A stretch of 64,000 bases of DNA from Eremophila alpestris peregrina. Lineage: Eukaryota; Chordata; Aves; Passeriformes; Alaudidae. Position numbers and translations under genes: made by a program. Where the stretch lies: the NCBI GenBank assembly GCA_009792885.1, contig WMCF01000025.1:7689771-7753770 (forward strand), read 5' to 3'. The notes under the pieces are model-generated. The model did not search any database and had not been told where the DNA came from. It saw only the letters and a list, made by a program, of their open reading frames with translations. How positions within the stretch are numbered: the first letter of the stretch is position 1; every line of letters begins with the position of its first letter. Shown piece after piece: positions 12,390 through 23,330 of the stretch.

Positions 12390-12405
12390 GGCAGGCAGGC
12401 AGGCA
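12390..12405 (+). repeat. (GGCA)n microsatellite
   Basis: Four consecutive ggca units, about 65 bases upstream of the G-tract. Confidence 0.9.
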
Positions 12406-12470
12406 TTCTGTAGCAATTTTTCACCAGTTTACCATGGATGAAATGACAATAAATTAAACAGATTGGAAGT

Positions 12471-12502
12471 GGGGGTGGGGGGGGGGCAGGGGGGGTGAGG
12501 GG
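12471..12502 (+). repeat. G-tract with quadruplex potential
   Basis: The plus strand shows four G-runs of 5, 10, 7 and 4 bases separated by T, CA and TGA. This satisfies the usual rule for an intramolecular G-quadruplex (four runs of at least three G with short loops). It lies in an otherwise AT-rich setting. Confidence 0.85.
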
Positions 12503-12769
12503 AGAAGGAAAAAAATAAGGAAAATTTTAAGGTTAGAAAACATTTTCCAAGAAAAATGACAAATTTGTTAACTTACAGAAATTCAAACTCCTATTTGGGT
12601 TTTGATTTTGACTAGAGAAAGAAGTCTAATCAATAAAAAGAAAGGAAAAAGAAAGATAGTTGCATAGCTTTTTTCCCCATTATTTCATTTAAAAATTCAT
12701 AATTTTCAAACAGAAGTTTTCAAACATATTTGTCCCTTAGGCGAGAAATCAACTGAAGCCCATTTTCCA

Positions 12770-13160
12770 GAGGAGGGGCATTGCATCCCCCACAGTACTG
12801 CTGTGTTCCTCTCATGTCCCAACAGACAGCATCCTCACCAACACATTCCCACCATCTCTGCCTCCCTCACCTCACCCGTTGCCCTGGCAGAGCTCTCAGC
12901 CCCTTCTGTCCCCCTTGGCCACCAGAAAAGCCCCACAGGTGGCTGTTGGTCCTTCCTGTGCCCTTCAGACCCAGCAGCACACACAGGTGCCCAGTACCTC
13001 TGCCATGAGGGGCACACTCCAGCTCTGCTGCTGGTGCCTCTCTGCTCACCCCTACCCAAGTTTCACAACCCTGCAAGCAACTCTCTGTCTTTGGTAACTC
13101 TACCACCCTGCCAAGCCAAGTGTGGAAGGGGGGCAAAAGCTTGTAGGGTTGAATGGAAAA
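12770..13160. other. C-rich block of unknown origin
   Basis: About 390 bases are much richer in C (and CC/CCC) than the flanks, with sharp transitions near 12770 and 13160. Overlapping open frames of 72-125 codons exist on both strands. They reflect the lack of TA-rich stop codons in this composition and show no familiar domain. It could be an old repeat insertion or a diverged GC-rich fragment. I do not recognise it. Confidence 0.5.
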
Positions 13161-14523
13161 CTAAAAGCTCACTCAATTAAAACTCCTTAGGAAATTAGGA
13201 TTAACAAACACAGAATTATTATTATTTCTATTTTTCTGTTAATAATAACACAGTGATATGGAGGGAGTGTAGGATTTTAGCCAGCTACACTGTAAATTTT
13301 AATTAAAAGTTACACACAGAAATCCAAACAAGGCAGAAAAATCTGCTTCCAGAAAGCAGTCACTGGGAACTGACTGCTCTTACAGTGTGGGACATACTGA
13401 TCTTACAGAATTTAAAGGATGAATGGAAAATGTGACTAAACCTTTTCTGGTTTACCTGATGGAAAGGAGAGAAATGTATATACTGTTGATAACAGTGCTA
13501 AATTAATTGAGGACAGCACAGATGTGTGAGTCATAATTGTCTACATACTGCAAGCTCATGCTTTAAAGCCAGTCTCCTAATCCCCTTGCTGCTGCATTTC
13601 CTCACATCAATATTTAGGAGTTTTTAAATGACTTCTCGCTAACAGCTTTTTGTACCAAGGAAAAGTATGCTTTCAGGAAAATATTGTACACAGATGAGTA
13701 GCCACACTCACCTGGTCCTTTTCAATCTGTCTTCAGCTGGGACATTTATTTTCTTCCATATTTATTCACAGTAGACTAGAGTCACTGAAAAATAAATGGG
13801 ATTTTCAGAGAAGACAGCTGCACAAGAATCTGGCAAAGTGCACGTGTGTGGTAGTGTGGAGTGGTTTGGGGTTTTTTTGTGGTTTTGATTGTTTTTTTAA
13901 TCTGATAGAATTATACCATAATGGAAATACATATGAGCAAGGATAAAAAGTAATGATTACACAAAACCAAAAACTTTGCTTTCAAAACTAATGTAAGAGA
14001 AATAAAAAGAATTTTTATTGAACCAATACTTGTACTATTTTTGCTCCAGGTGTTAAAATCACTGTCTTCAGGGAGGTCTTTGTCTTCAAATGCTCATTTA
14101 AAAATAGTCCTCTACAAGACCTCTTGTCTCCAAAGAGTCAGCCCCTACCCATCCATTTCTACTCTTACCTAGCCACTTTCCCTGTGATGGTGTCTACATG
14201 CACGGAATATGAGGAGTCTATGCATGAGATCCTCCAGTTATTCATTACTATTGATTGTGTAAGTTAATATTTGAAAAATACTTGTAGAAATGTTTTTTCT
14301 GGTATTAATTTTAAACTGTGCCTAAATGAGACAGGGAAGATATCAAGAAGGCAGGCTACAAGGTCATTTATCCTCTCAAGAGCAGAATTATGTCCTCAGT
14401 AAGGACAGTATTCAGTTTTTTTGCCTAAGTCCTCCTTGAGTATTAGATGGAGAGGAGCATCTCTACAAGCTATTTACAGGCTGTAACTAAATGCTTCTAC
14501 TCAGCTTTTTACATAATACAACA

Positions 14524-15114
14524 TGTCCTGCTTTAGGCTGGCAGGCAGCTCAACAGCACACAGCCATTCACTCATTCCCCCACAACAGTGGGGGAGACAG
14601 AATGAGAAAGGTAAAAGTGAGAGCACTTGTGGGTTGAGATAAAGACAGTTTAATGGGGAAAGCAAAAGCCATGCATGAAAACAAAGCAGAACAAGGAATT
14701 AATTCCCCACTTCCCATGGGCAGGCAGGTGCTCAGCCATGCCCAGGAAAACAAGGCTCCACCACACGTAACCAGGACTTGGGAAGACAAATGTTATTACT
14801 CCAAACATGTCTCCTCCTTCCTTCTTCTTCTCCCACATTGCACACTGAGCATGATGCCATGTGGTATAAGATGTACCTTGGGTCAGTCAGGGTCAGCTGT
14901 CCCACTGTGACCCTTCCCAACTCCTTGTGCCAGTCTCCTCAGTGGTGGGATGGGGTGAGGAGCAGAAAAGGCCTTGGCTCTGTGTAAGGGCTGCTCAGCA
15001 ATAATAAAAATATTTGTGTGGTAAAATTTGTGCTATTTACCACACAAGTCCAAACTGTGGCTTCATAGTAGATGCTATGAAAAAATCAAGTCTATCCCAG
15101 TCCAAACCAGCACA
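14524..15114 (-). mobile_element. Endogenous-retrovirus solo LTR
   Basis: A 591-bp LTR, read on the minus strand. On the plus strand it begins tgtcctgcttt (14524) and ends aaaccagcaca (15114). The two ends form an imperfect terminal inverted repeat with the TG...CA termini typical of retroviral LTRs. The minus strand carries an attaaa polyadenylation-like signal (14650-14655). The plus-strand blocks ggtgaggagcagaaaaggcc and tctatcccagtccaaacc are hallmarks I recall from a widespread avian LTR family (class uncertain, possibly ERVL-related). No clear target-site duplication is visible, and no retroviral internal genes adjoin either end, so it is taken as a solo LTR. The TATA region looks decayed. 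Confidence 0.85.
15014..15047. repeat. 12-bp perfect inverted repeat inside the LTR
   Basis: The arms ttgtgtggtaaa (15014-15025) and tttaccacacaa (15036-15047) are exact reverse complements, separated by ten bases. They can form a hairpin on either strand. The position is near the 5' (U3-start) end of the minus-strand LTR. Confidence 0.95.
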
Positions 15115-17270
15115 CTTCACAAAGATGAAAGAAAATGAGACAATAAACCTTTCCTTCCTTTCATCTCTTGTTGAAGATGTATAAATATGACAAACTCTGC
15201 CTTTTTAAAGTATTTGGTAATGTTGCTCACCCAGCTGAGGTTTTGGGGCCAAATATCAGAGCACCATCTATTATGCACCCAGCTCACAGCCTTAAAAATG
15301 CTCATCCTCCTTTTTCTTTCTTGAGAGCTCCTAATTCTTTTCTTCCCTTCCAGACCTTCCAAATTCAGAGCTCAGCCATAGTTTCTCTCTGATTCCCTGT
15401 CCCTCACTCTGTGAGTCACTTTGAGAGTCAGCCTTCTGTTGCTGACTGTCTTCCACACATCTCCTCTGCCTCCACACTGATTTACAAGAACAGCCCCAGG
15501 TTGCCCAGCAGGTCCCAGTCTCTTCATGGAAACTCAGCCCTGAAACTCTCACACCTCTGCAGTGAGAGTCCTCCCCACTGCACAGTTGCTTTCTTTGTTC
15601 CTGCATGAATTGCATTAAAAATGCCTTGCTTTCAGCCTAACAACACTGTGTGGCAACTCTGGAAGAAGAAAATCCTTTAGTTTAAAGAAGAAGAGCAGTA
15701 TTGACAGTACTGCCTCCGAGGATTCTTATGCCACTTTTCCAAATATACAAACAAAATGGTCTCAAATTTCAGCATCATTAAAGATGAAGGCTTGCAAGTA
15801 CACCATTATCTTGTGTTTTGCTATCATTTATGGGCTCCATTAGGCTGATGGAAGCTTTCTGACACTTTCTAGCTCTTTCTGCCAACATTTTCCCCCCTTT
15901 GGTTAAGGTATTCTTGTCTAGAAAAGCAGAGGTTTAAAAAAACAGAATGGTTATCCTTGTTTTACAGATGGGCAGCTGTTTTTAAGCATCTCAAAGTGCT
16001 CTTTGTTAACCATTAAATATTATGGGAGAGTGGTTAATTAATTGTAGTGATGTAAAAGCACCTGGGAAAATTTAGTTACGAGCAGCCCCATAAAGTTACC
16101 ACTTGTGTTGCCTGTTTATATTTTCTACCAGCAGAGTGTTTGCAGGTATGCCATCTTCTCATATTCAATGTTTTAAATTTATTTCCACATTCACCTTTTG
16201 TTCCTTAGTCCATGATCTGAAATTTTAAAGTGAACATGGGGTAACTCTGTTGTTTGAGTGTTACAATATTCACCTGATGTGCTGGAGTGAAGCTATTTTG
16301 TGGAACAAAATTCTGTGCTCATTTGCACAGCCCACTTTATCTATATCCAATGACTGCAGGTTTTACCACTGGAAAAATGAGGATATCTCAAGACTAACTG
16401 TGTACAATGTGCCAGGTGGTAAAGAAAATTGCAGAGTATAAGTCTAACTTGAGCATCCATGTCCCCAGCACAAAAACATAGCTCTTATCTCTGTTATATT
16501 TCCCATATTCTTCCCTCCTGTTGGAGTATTAAGAATCCAAGTATTAGGATATTAATTTCCTAGTGTAAACATACTTCCCATTTCAGTGCAAAAAGAGAGA
16601 AAAAAATAGAAGTAAAACCTAAACCAGAAGAGGTAAAGACCTACTGGAACCTGACATGTGGGTTTTTTTCATTTACATGGCTGTGCTCCAAGATATCATT
16701 CTGAGACAAAATGCAATAGCAGTTTATTGTATCACAGGGAAAAGTCTACTTAACTGTTCTTCTCTCACACTTACTCCTAAAGCTTGCTGATAAACATTAT
16801 TGTCTAATTTTAGCTCTGGACATATATCTAATGATTTTATTTCAAAGCATGTTAATGGCTGTCTCAGTGTCAGATCAGCTACAGTCCATGCTACAGCCAT
16901 AACCATTGTAATTCCATTGACCACTGACATCACTGTCTCAGCAAACACTCTTAAGTAAAGAATGATAGCAATATACCAAATCAATATTGCACCTTGTTCT
17001 TTATGGCTGCTTAGATATTGAAAAAGCATATTTCTTCTTGTCAGAATCAATAGCTTTGATCCCTCTATACTTTAGCATTATGATTCAAGTTCCCAAGCTG
17101 TACAATGAGCAAAAAGCAGCATAAAAAAAAATTCTAGCAAAGTATGGGTTGGTGTCATGAGCCCTTTATCTGCAACTGCACTTAATTCCTGGGGGATTAA
17201 TTCCAAGAGTGTGAAAGGGAGACTCCATCCCCCCCTACCACTCATGTGTCCTTGACACAGAATTTCTTCT
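15115..17270. other. Non-coding stretch, partly pyrimidine-rich
   Basis: No transposon recognised. From about 15270 to 15610 the plus strand is rich in C and T, and the minus strand carries an open frame of 94 codons with no known domain. A 108-codon minus-strand frame (16724-17050) begins with TTG rather than ATG and is unrecognised. I see no splice sites or conserved motifs that would make either a gene. Confidence 0.5.
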
Positions 17271-17763
17271 GCTTAATTAAGGGCAGCACCATTTCTTATT
17301 TGACCATGAGGCAAGGCAGAAAATATGGAGACAAATAAAAAGAAATGGATGTGGATTGGAGAAAGAGAATGAGAAATGTAACACAGGGGAAAAAAAAAAA
17401 AACACAACCAAAAAAAACCCAACAAAACCCAAACCCACAAAGGTAAACTGTGGAGAAGAGTTGGCCAGTGTGCAGTGATAAGTAGATGTAAGGATGGAAG
17501 AGACTGGCCAACAAGTGACTGATGCAAAAAGTTGCTTTGAGTGGAAACAAGACTTCAAACAACCAAAAGCTGAAGTTGAAAGAGGTGCTCTGTGCTAATA
17601 AAACCATAAAATACAAATGGTAAACAAAAGGATAAAGAAACTTCCATATATGTGTTCTCTGATTAATAATGAAACTCAGGAAAAGCAGAGACAAAGATAA
17701 GTTTCTCAGGTGGAGGATAAGCCTACACATAGAGTTTACAATAGCATGAAAGGAAATTATCAA
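17271..17763. other. Purine/A-rich block
   Basis: The plus strand is strongly enriched in A and G, including a 50-base A/C tract at 17390-17440 (ggggaaaa, then aaccaaaa and aacccaac runs). As a result the minus strand lacks stops and shows overlapping open frames of up to 155 codons, made mainly of Phe, Leu and Ser. This is a composition artefact rather than a membrane protein gene. Origin unknown. Confidence 0.6.
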
Positions 17764-17870
17764 GTTTTAATGTTTGATTACCCACTTCTTCAGGACATAC
17801 TTCTCATTATCTGTACAAAATTCTAGTGTTTCCCCATCTTTTTTCTACCCTATTCCCAACACTGCAGTCT

Positions 17871-17942
17871 ACCACTTGATAATACATTCCCCTTTGTATC
17901 CTTGATACCACCTGATAATACATTCTCTTTTATATCCTTGCT
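17871..17942 (+). repeat. 36-bp tandem duplication
   Basis: Two directly adjacent 36-base units (17871-17906 and 17907-17942), both starting accac(t/c)tgataatacattc and ending in a tatccttg stretch. They differ at only a few positions, mostly C/T changes in the middle. This is a simple local duplication. Confidence 0.95.
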
Positions 17943-20900
17943 TGAAACAATAAGAAGATACATGTTCAGCTCAGAAGACCACAGGAGTGGAACATGTATA
18001 ACTTCTTGCTGACTTTAGGAGCTTTCAGGAACTTTAGGAACAATGCCTCACCTTCAGAAGAGTTCTCTGGTTAGATGTTCTGACCAGGTGGCAATGGTTT
18101 GAACTGATGAAGCCTGGGGGTACATTACTGTTTTGGCTTAGTACAGGACAGTGTTCTCTAAGAAAACTAGCCACCACTTACCTTGCATTGGTTCTGTTCA
18201 CAGTGTAGTTTTCATAGACCCAGAGCAATCTAAAATTGGAAGATCCTCTCCAAGTGCTTTACCAGGCAATCCCCATTTCCTGAAGTGGGATGAAGATCCA
18301 AAACAATATGTTGATCACTCTCAGCTGAACTACTCCAGAGCGTACAAACCATTTAACTATTAAAAACTCATGCAACATTCATGCAATGAATTTCAGCCAA
18401 TGTACATTTACCTTAAAATTCCTGAGGAATTACAGCCTTCAGTTGTTTACAGATTTGTTGCTCCTTTCTCACCTATCCATCTTCTGTTTTAAAATACTTT
18501 CTCATCTTTACCTAACATATCTTCTTTTGCCATGCCCTACCAAATCTTTCAGCACCTTCAATTTTCAGCAGTAGCAGTAGCAGCAGTAGTAGCACTAGTA
18601 TCTTCCTCCATTTTCTGTTTTCTACTTCAATGGGGTATCAAAATTAGAATGAATATGAAAAAAATAACTTGGGACAGGTTGTTAATTCAGGCATTTGGAT
18701 GGAGAAAAATTACTGCAAGAGCTGTGAGAAAGTCTGTCTAATTCAGAAAGAGAGGAATGTAAGGGATAAAATCATCAGAAGGCAATCTTAAGGCAACTCT
18801 CTCAGAATAGCACTGTGGATGCCTACAAATGATAGTGATACTGACTACTAAATAATACCTCTGAAACCCTGTGTCTCTGAACTGGGCACTTGCATGGACA
18901 CCCTTAGTCCCAGAATCACCAACTCTTTCACTCCATGTAAATAAGAAAAGGTTAGATAGATATCTGTACAAATTTCTTAGCTACACTTCATCTGTTAGAA
19001 CGTAGAGAGTAGATTATGGCACATTTTAACAGTCCCTCTGTATATCTGTAACTGTGGTACCTGAGTCAGTAATTCTGATACTTGGGTCATATTATAATTC
19101 CCAAATATGATTGCTTTGCAAAACAAATCACAGTTTAAATCTGAAATTTGGCAGCTAAACTAACAGGAAAATGAGAAATATTAACCAAATGCATTGCTGT
19201 TGATAGATAAGTGGTATCTTTCTCAGTTTCTGTTTACCAGGCTTTGTTTTCATGTGCCTTTAAAATAAATGAATGTGCAGATATAAAAGATGAGACAAAT
19301 AATGTCTTTCCTTATAAGCGTGGTTTAGATACTAAAATTCTTAACTCTACCTATTCAATTCAAACCCCATACATAAAAATGGCAAAATACCCCTTTTCCT
19401 ATTGGGCTGACATAAATGTGGGAAATCCATGAAAACTTCTAGACAGGAAGTTTTCAACGCATATTCTTTTGCCTTTCACTCCTTAATAAAAAAAAGAGAA
19501 GAGCAATAAACGTTGAATGATTTTATTTTGCTTTCCTTTGAGCCCCTTCAGGCTCCTATCATAATCTAGATACTCTCCATTGCCAATACAGATGTATTAT
19601 GCCACAGGAAAAATTAAAGTTGAAAAGACATTCAAAAACTCGGGAAACAGAACAACATATAAGCAGTGAAGATGAGCACATCCATGGGACTACTTACTTT
19701 ATTGAGTTAAATCCTCTACAAATATGCAATATCTGTTCTGAGTTGACATGGAATAAATAAAACCAGACCTGACTCTGATACGGACTACCGAGCTCATTCC
19801 ATTTTATGACAAAATCACACTTCGGTGACAACTTTTCTTGTTTTCCCATCAGAACAGTGTTACAGTAGATTGTGAAGGCAAAAGTATCTTTTCTTCTCAC
19901 CACTAGCTCTTCCAAATGTTTTTTGTGTGATTGAACGTGCACTCCCTTCAATATGCACAAATGGTCAAGAGCATTTTGTGTAGGAAAAGTGGCATATTTT
20001 GCCAGCAATTATCTATTTGTAACCAGCAGCTGAGAGAGGCTTTTTTTTCCCTGAACCACTATGTGTACATGTTTAAGTGACTTGGTTAGTAGAAGGTTTC
20101 TGAAAAATGTTGTGTTGTTTTTAGTAATTTGACATTTGCAAAGAAGTCATTATTTAGTTCCCCAAATGATTTCTTGCTATTTGACATTTTAGGAGTTGAA
20201 ATTCCATTTGCATGCAATCTTTTGCATAATTAATATACTAAAAATGATTATTTGAAAGAGGAGTAAACCTGCTTTCCCATACCATGACTGTGTAACTGTG
20301 GTCATAATTATAATGCAGCAATTATTTATCCTCTATTCAATTTCACAACTCCTAACTCAATGAGTCCCAGTTCCAGAAAAAGACCTTTTGTTGTTTCTCT
20401 TTCTTTATCTGGTCTAAGCCTCTGATGTGCTTCCAGTGTCAGTTTTACTAAATGAGTTGTTTCAATAGCTGCAGTCATAAAATTTGAAGACACGAGCAGA
20501 ATGTTCTTACTGCAGATCAATCATTATAGATTTGAGGCTTGATACCTGTTGTAGGCACTGTATATCTGTTTCTGAGGAAGAATCATCATTTAACTCTACT
20601 TTGGCTCTTGGATCCTAATTTCAGTAATGACAATGAGTGCTGTGCTTGATACCCAAGGCCACTATGAAGAAATGGGCATAACATATGAAAGCAGAGCATT
20701 ACTAGAGACATTATCATTTGCCAAAAGGGTTAAAATATCTGTATGTGTAACAATTATTTGTTAGTTATAACAATGGGAAAAGGACCAATGCAGGGAAAAA
20801 AAAAAAACTTACTAAAATTGGAAGTACTAATCAGAATCATGTGGTGTATATTGTATTTAGGCTTCTGGAAAACGTTGGGTACATTTTGAAGGGCTGTTTA

Positions 20901-22690
20901 ATCAGCACCGTGCAGCCACACCTTAATCTGTGATAAGTAGTTTAGCAAATATTAGCTAGAGCCTAATGTTGAGCCTTTGTTATAGAACGTTTATCTAGGC
21001 AGAACAAAGTATAAACATCTCTCACCCAAGAACAGGCAGAACAGTGTCTCACCCAAGGAATATAACTCGGGGGCAGAGCAGAGGATAAAGCAGTAGATTA
21101 TTTTAAAGGATTTGTAATACTGCTGATATTCCGATCTTTACTTGTAGGTGACTAGGTTGTACTGTAGTCTCAGTTCTAAACCAGCAAACAAAAAAAACCA
21201 AAAATTAAAAAAAAAAAATCACAATCCATAACATTGAAGTATGTAACACCCTATGAGTAATAATTATTCATTGATTACATATTTTTGTCTGTGTAAAACA
21301 ATCTAGGAAAGGATTTTGATGATTCAGAACTGGGGAAGTCATGAAATAAATGGAATCTGAAGAGAAGATAAGTAAGTCTCTTAAACTGAAAGACACAGAA
21401 GCAGTTTGAGCTTTCAGTTTAAACATAAATAGGTAAAGGGGAGATTCCTAAAAACAAGGAAAAAATATCTTGCATTTCTGAATTCCATTATGCTTTTCTA
21501 AATTAAAAAGTTATTTTGAAACCAAAAACTTTTCTTTTAAACTCTTGTCTGATTTTTCCTCACATTTATTTCCCAAGTGTTAAACAGGTTGCCCTCAGTA
21601 AAGCCCTAGGCTTGCACTGAAGCTGTGGTCTTCTGTGAGATGCTTGAATGCCCAAGGAATAGGAATGTCGCAAAAGATATTTCACAAGACCAATGCCATT
21701 TCATTTCAATTTCTTGCACCCTTGGCTTGCTGTTGGCTATCAGCCATCACTGTCAGAAGTGAAGCTTGGAGCCCCAGAAAACAAAATATAGAAGAATATA
21801 GGGAAGTAGGAATCCTATTGAAAGCAAAAAATGAATCAGATTTTTAAAGAAAAGAAGAAAGAATAGGTAGGTTATCAACAATGTTAGAAAAATTAAGGCA
21901 GAGCTAGAGAAAAGGGTAAAAGAAAGTGAAAAACTAATGAGAAATAACATTAAGAGGGCAAATGTGTTAAAGATCTTTTCTGTCTATTAATCTATAGCTA
22001 AAAGACTATCTTGGATTTATATAACTAACAACAGCTTGGACAAGAATGGAAAGACATTGGAGAGTACTTGATGATTTGAAATAAACAAATGAAATTCAGC
22101 TTCTGGTACACTGAGGATTTGGTCTAAGAGAAGCAGTCAGTTAACTCTGAGAGCTGTTGAATGAATGAAGGAGGTTCTGGAAGATTAGATATAATGAAAT
22201 GGGTTTTTTGTTTGGTTTTTCTTTGGGTGGTGAGCACCATGAGCTGTCACCATATGATTTAGAGAATCTGAGTCTGATTCCCAAAAAAGCTGTTGAAACT
22301 GATAACAGTTTTTGAACTGACTAGGAATTAACACACTGAAAAATATCAACATGGCCTTGTCAATAATGAGTTATTTCAGAATAAGCTAGCTCTTCTCATA
22401 TATGAAACCCTATCTTACAGTTTTACTAAAAATCTTCCATGGTGCTGTTAACATGAAATTAAGGAAAAAATACAACACAAATGTGAAGAATTGAAGGACA
22501 GATACAGCTTACTGGAGAGCTATATTCATGGTTTAACATCAAATTGGAAGAGGTGTATTGTGAAAGATGTAACTACAGCTTTTCTTCAGGTAGGAATCTT
22601 GTCAGTGTATTCATAAATGTTTTGGCTGAATAAATGTAGTATTTGGTAAGTTGCCACATATCAAAGCAGTTTGAAGTAGTTTGGAGGAAG
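17943..22690. other. AT-rich stretch without transposons
   Basis: No gene or transposon recognised in about 4.7 kb. It includes a mixed CAG/TAG triplet run (18566-18595), an A-run at 20797-20808 and a pair of imperfect repeats around aggcagaaca (20997-21006 and 21034-21043), each followed by a tctcacccaag copy. The segment 20100-20260 carries clustered POU/homeodomain-type motifs. A 104-codon minus-strand frame (19694-20008) ends next to an aataaa but shows no known domain. Confidence 0.5.
18566..18595 (+). repeat. CAG/TAG triplet repeat
   Basis: Ten consecutive triplets, cag or tag with one final cac. A short imperfect trinucleotide microsatellite. Reading it as a Ser/Val/Ala-type coding repeat is not supported by the flanks. 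Confidence 0.9.
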
Positions 22691-23330
22691 GATTCATAAT
22701 TGAAGATGGCAGTGATGGGTCAAGAAAGCAGCCTGAGATCAGGTTCTTCAAGAACTGAATCAAGAACTATACATTCAGAGAACATTCTATCAGGGTGGTG
22801 CAAGTGAGACTTCCACCTTCCACAAACAAACCCTCCCACCTGTCCAGGAGCAGCAGAGGTCAACTGTTCCTTCAGGGACATGAAAATATGGTGAGCAGAG
22901 CAGAGACCACTCCAGCCAGTGCCCAATCCCACAGCAGCCAACAACGTGATTAAAGAAAGTTACAGCTGTCACAATCAGCAAAGAGCTCAGATCCTCAGGC
23001 AAGTGTCTGGTAGTAAGACAGGACCCAAGGCAAAGCCAAAATGTCAATCTGCAGCTCAGGTCCAGTGGCAGTAACCATGGCCAGGTACCAGCACCAGCAG
23101 GGTGCCACCTCTCATAGGTCTGGGCTCAAGGGACCTCGATACAGACTTATTTAATTGCTGTAGGGCATCATTGGGATGAATCAGGGCATATGGAGCTGAG
23201 ATGGGATACTGAGAAAGGGATGCAGCAATTGGCACAGCATTGAGAAATGAGAAATTTGGAGCAGGATGAGGTTTTCAGGCACCAGCAGTGGACTTGAGGC
23301 CCCAGGTGCTCTCCATGGGCCTGATTTGCT
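22691..23330. other. GC-richer block of unknown origin
   Basis: About 640 bases with noticeably more G and C than the flanks and few long A/T runs. Repeated words such as cagcagaggtc, ggtaccagcaccagcagg and caccagcagtgg give it a repeat-like texture. It could be an old LTR or internal retroelement sequence, but I cannot match it to a family. No coding frame above 85 codons. Confidence 0.4.

Larger units (their letters stand above)
11601..14523. other. Non-coding stretch with G-tract and C-rich block
   Basis: No gene. It holds a 13-bp tandem duplication, a (GGCA)n run, a long G-tract and a C-rich block (each listed separately). The remainder is AT-rich. A T/G-rich run at 13859-13900 resembles the one at 7741. 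Confidence 0.55.

Noticed and set aside
12803..13180. 125-codon frame in a GC-rich island, possibly an exon
   Set aside because: Open frames of similar length exist in several other frames of the same block, including the opposite strand, so openness reflects low TA content.
8777..15114. A single provirus bounded by the two LTRs
   Set aside because: The LTRs differ greatly in decay, the interval holds a CR1 and no retroviral coding trace, and the target-site duplications do not match.
16724..17050. 108-codon minus-strand frame with mixed composition
   Set aside because: It starts with TTG, has no recognised family and no splice or retrocopy signs.
17296..17763. 155-codon minus-strand frame resembling a membrane protein
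   Set aside because: The hydrophobic composition follows directly from the pyrimidine-rich minus strand. There is no domain, no conserved start context and no neighbouring exon.
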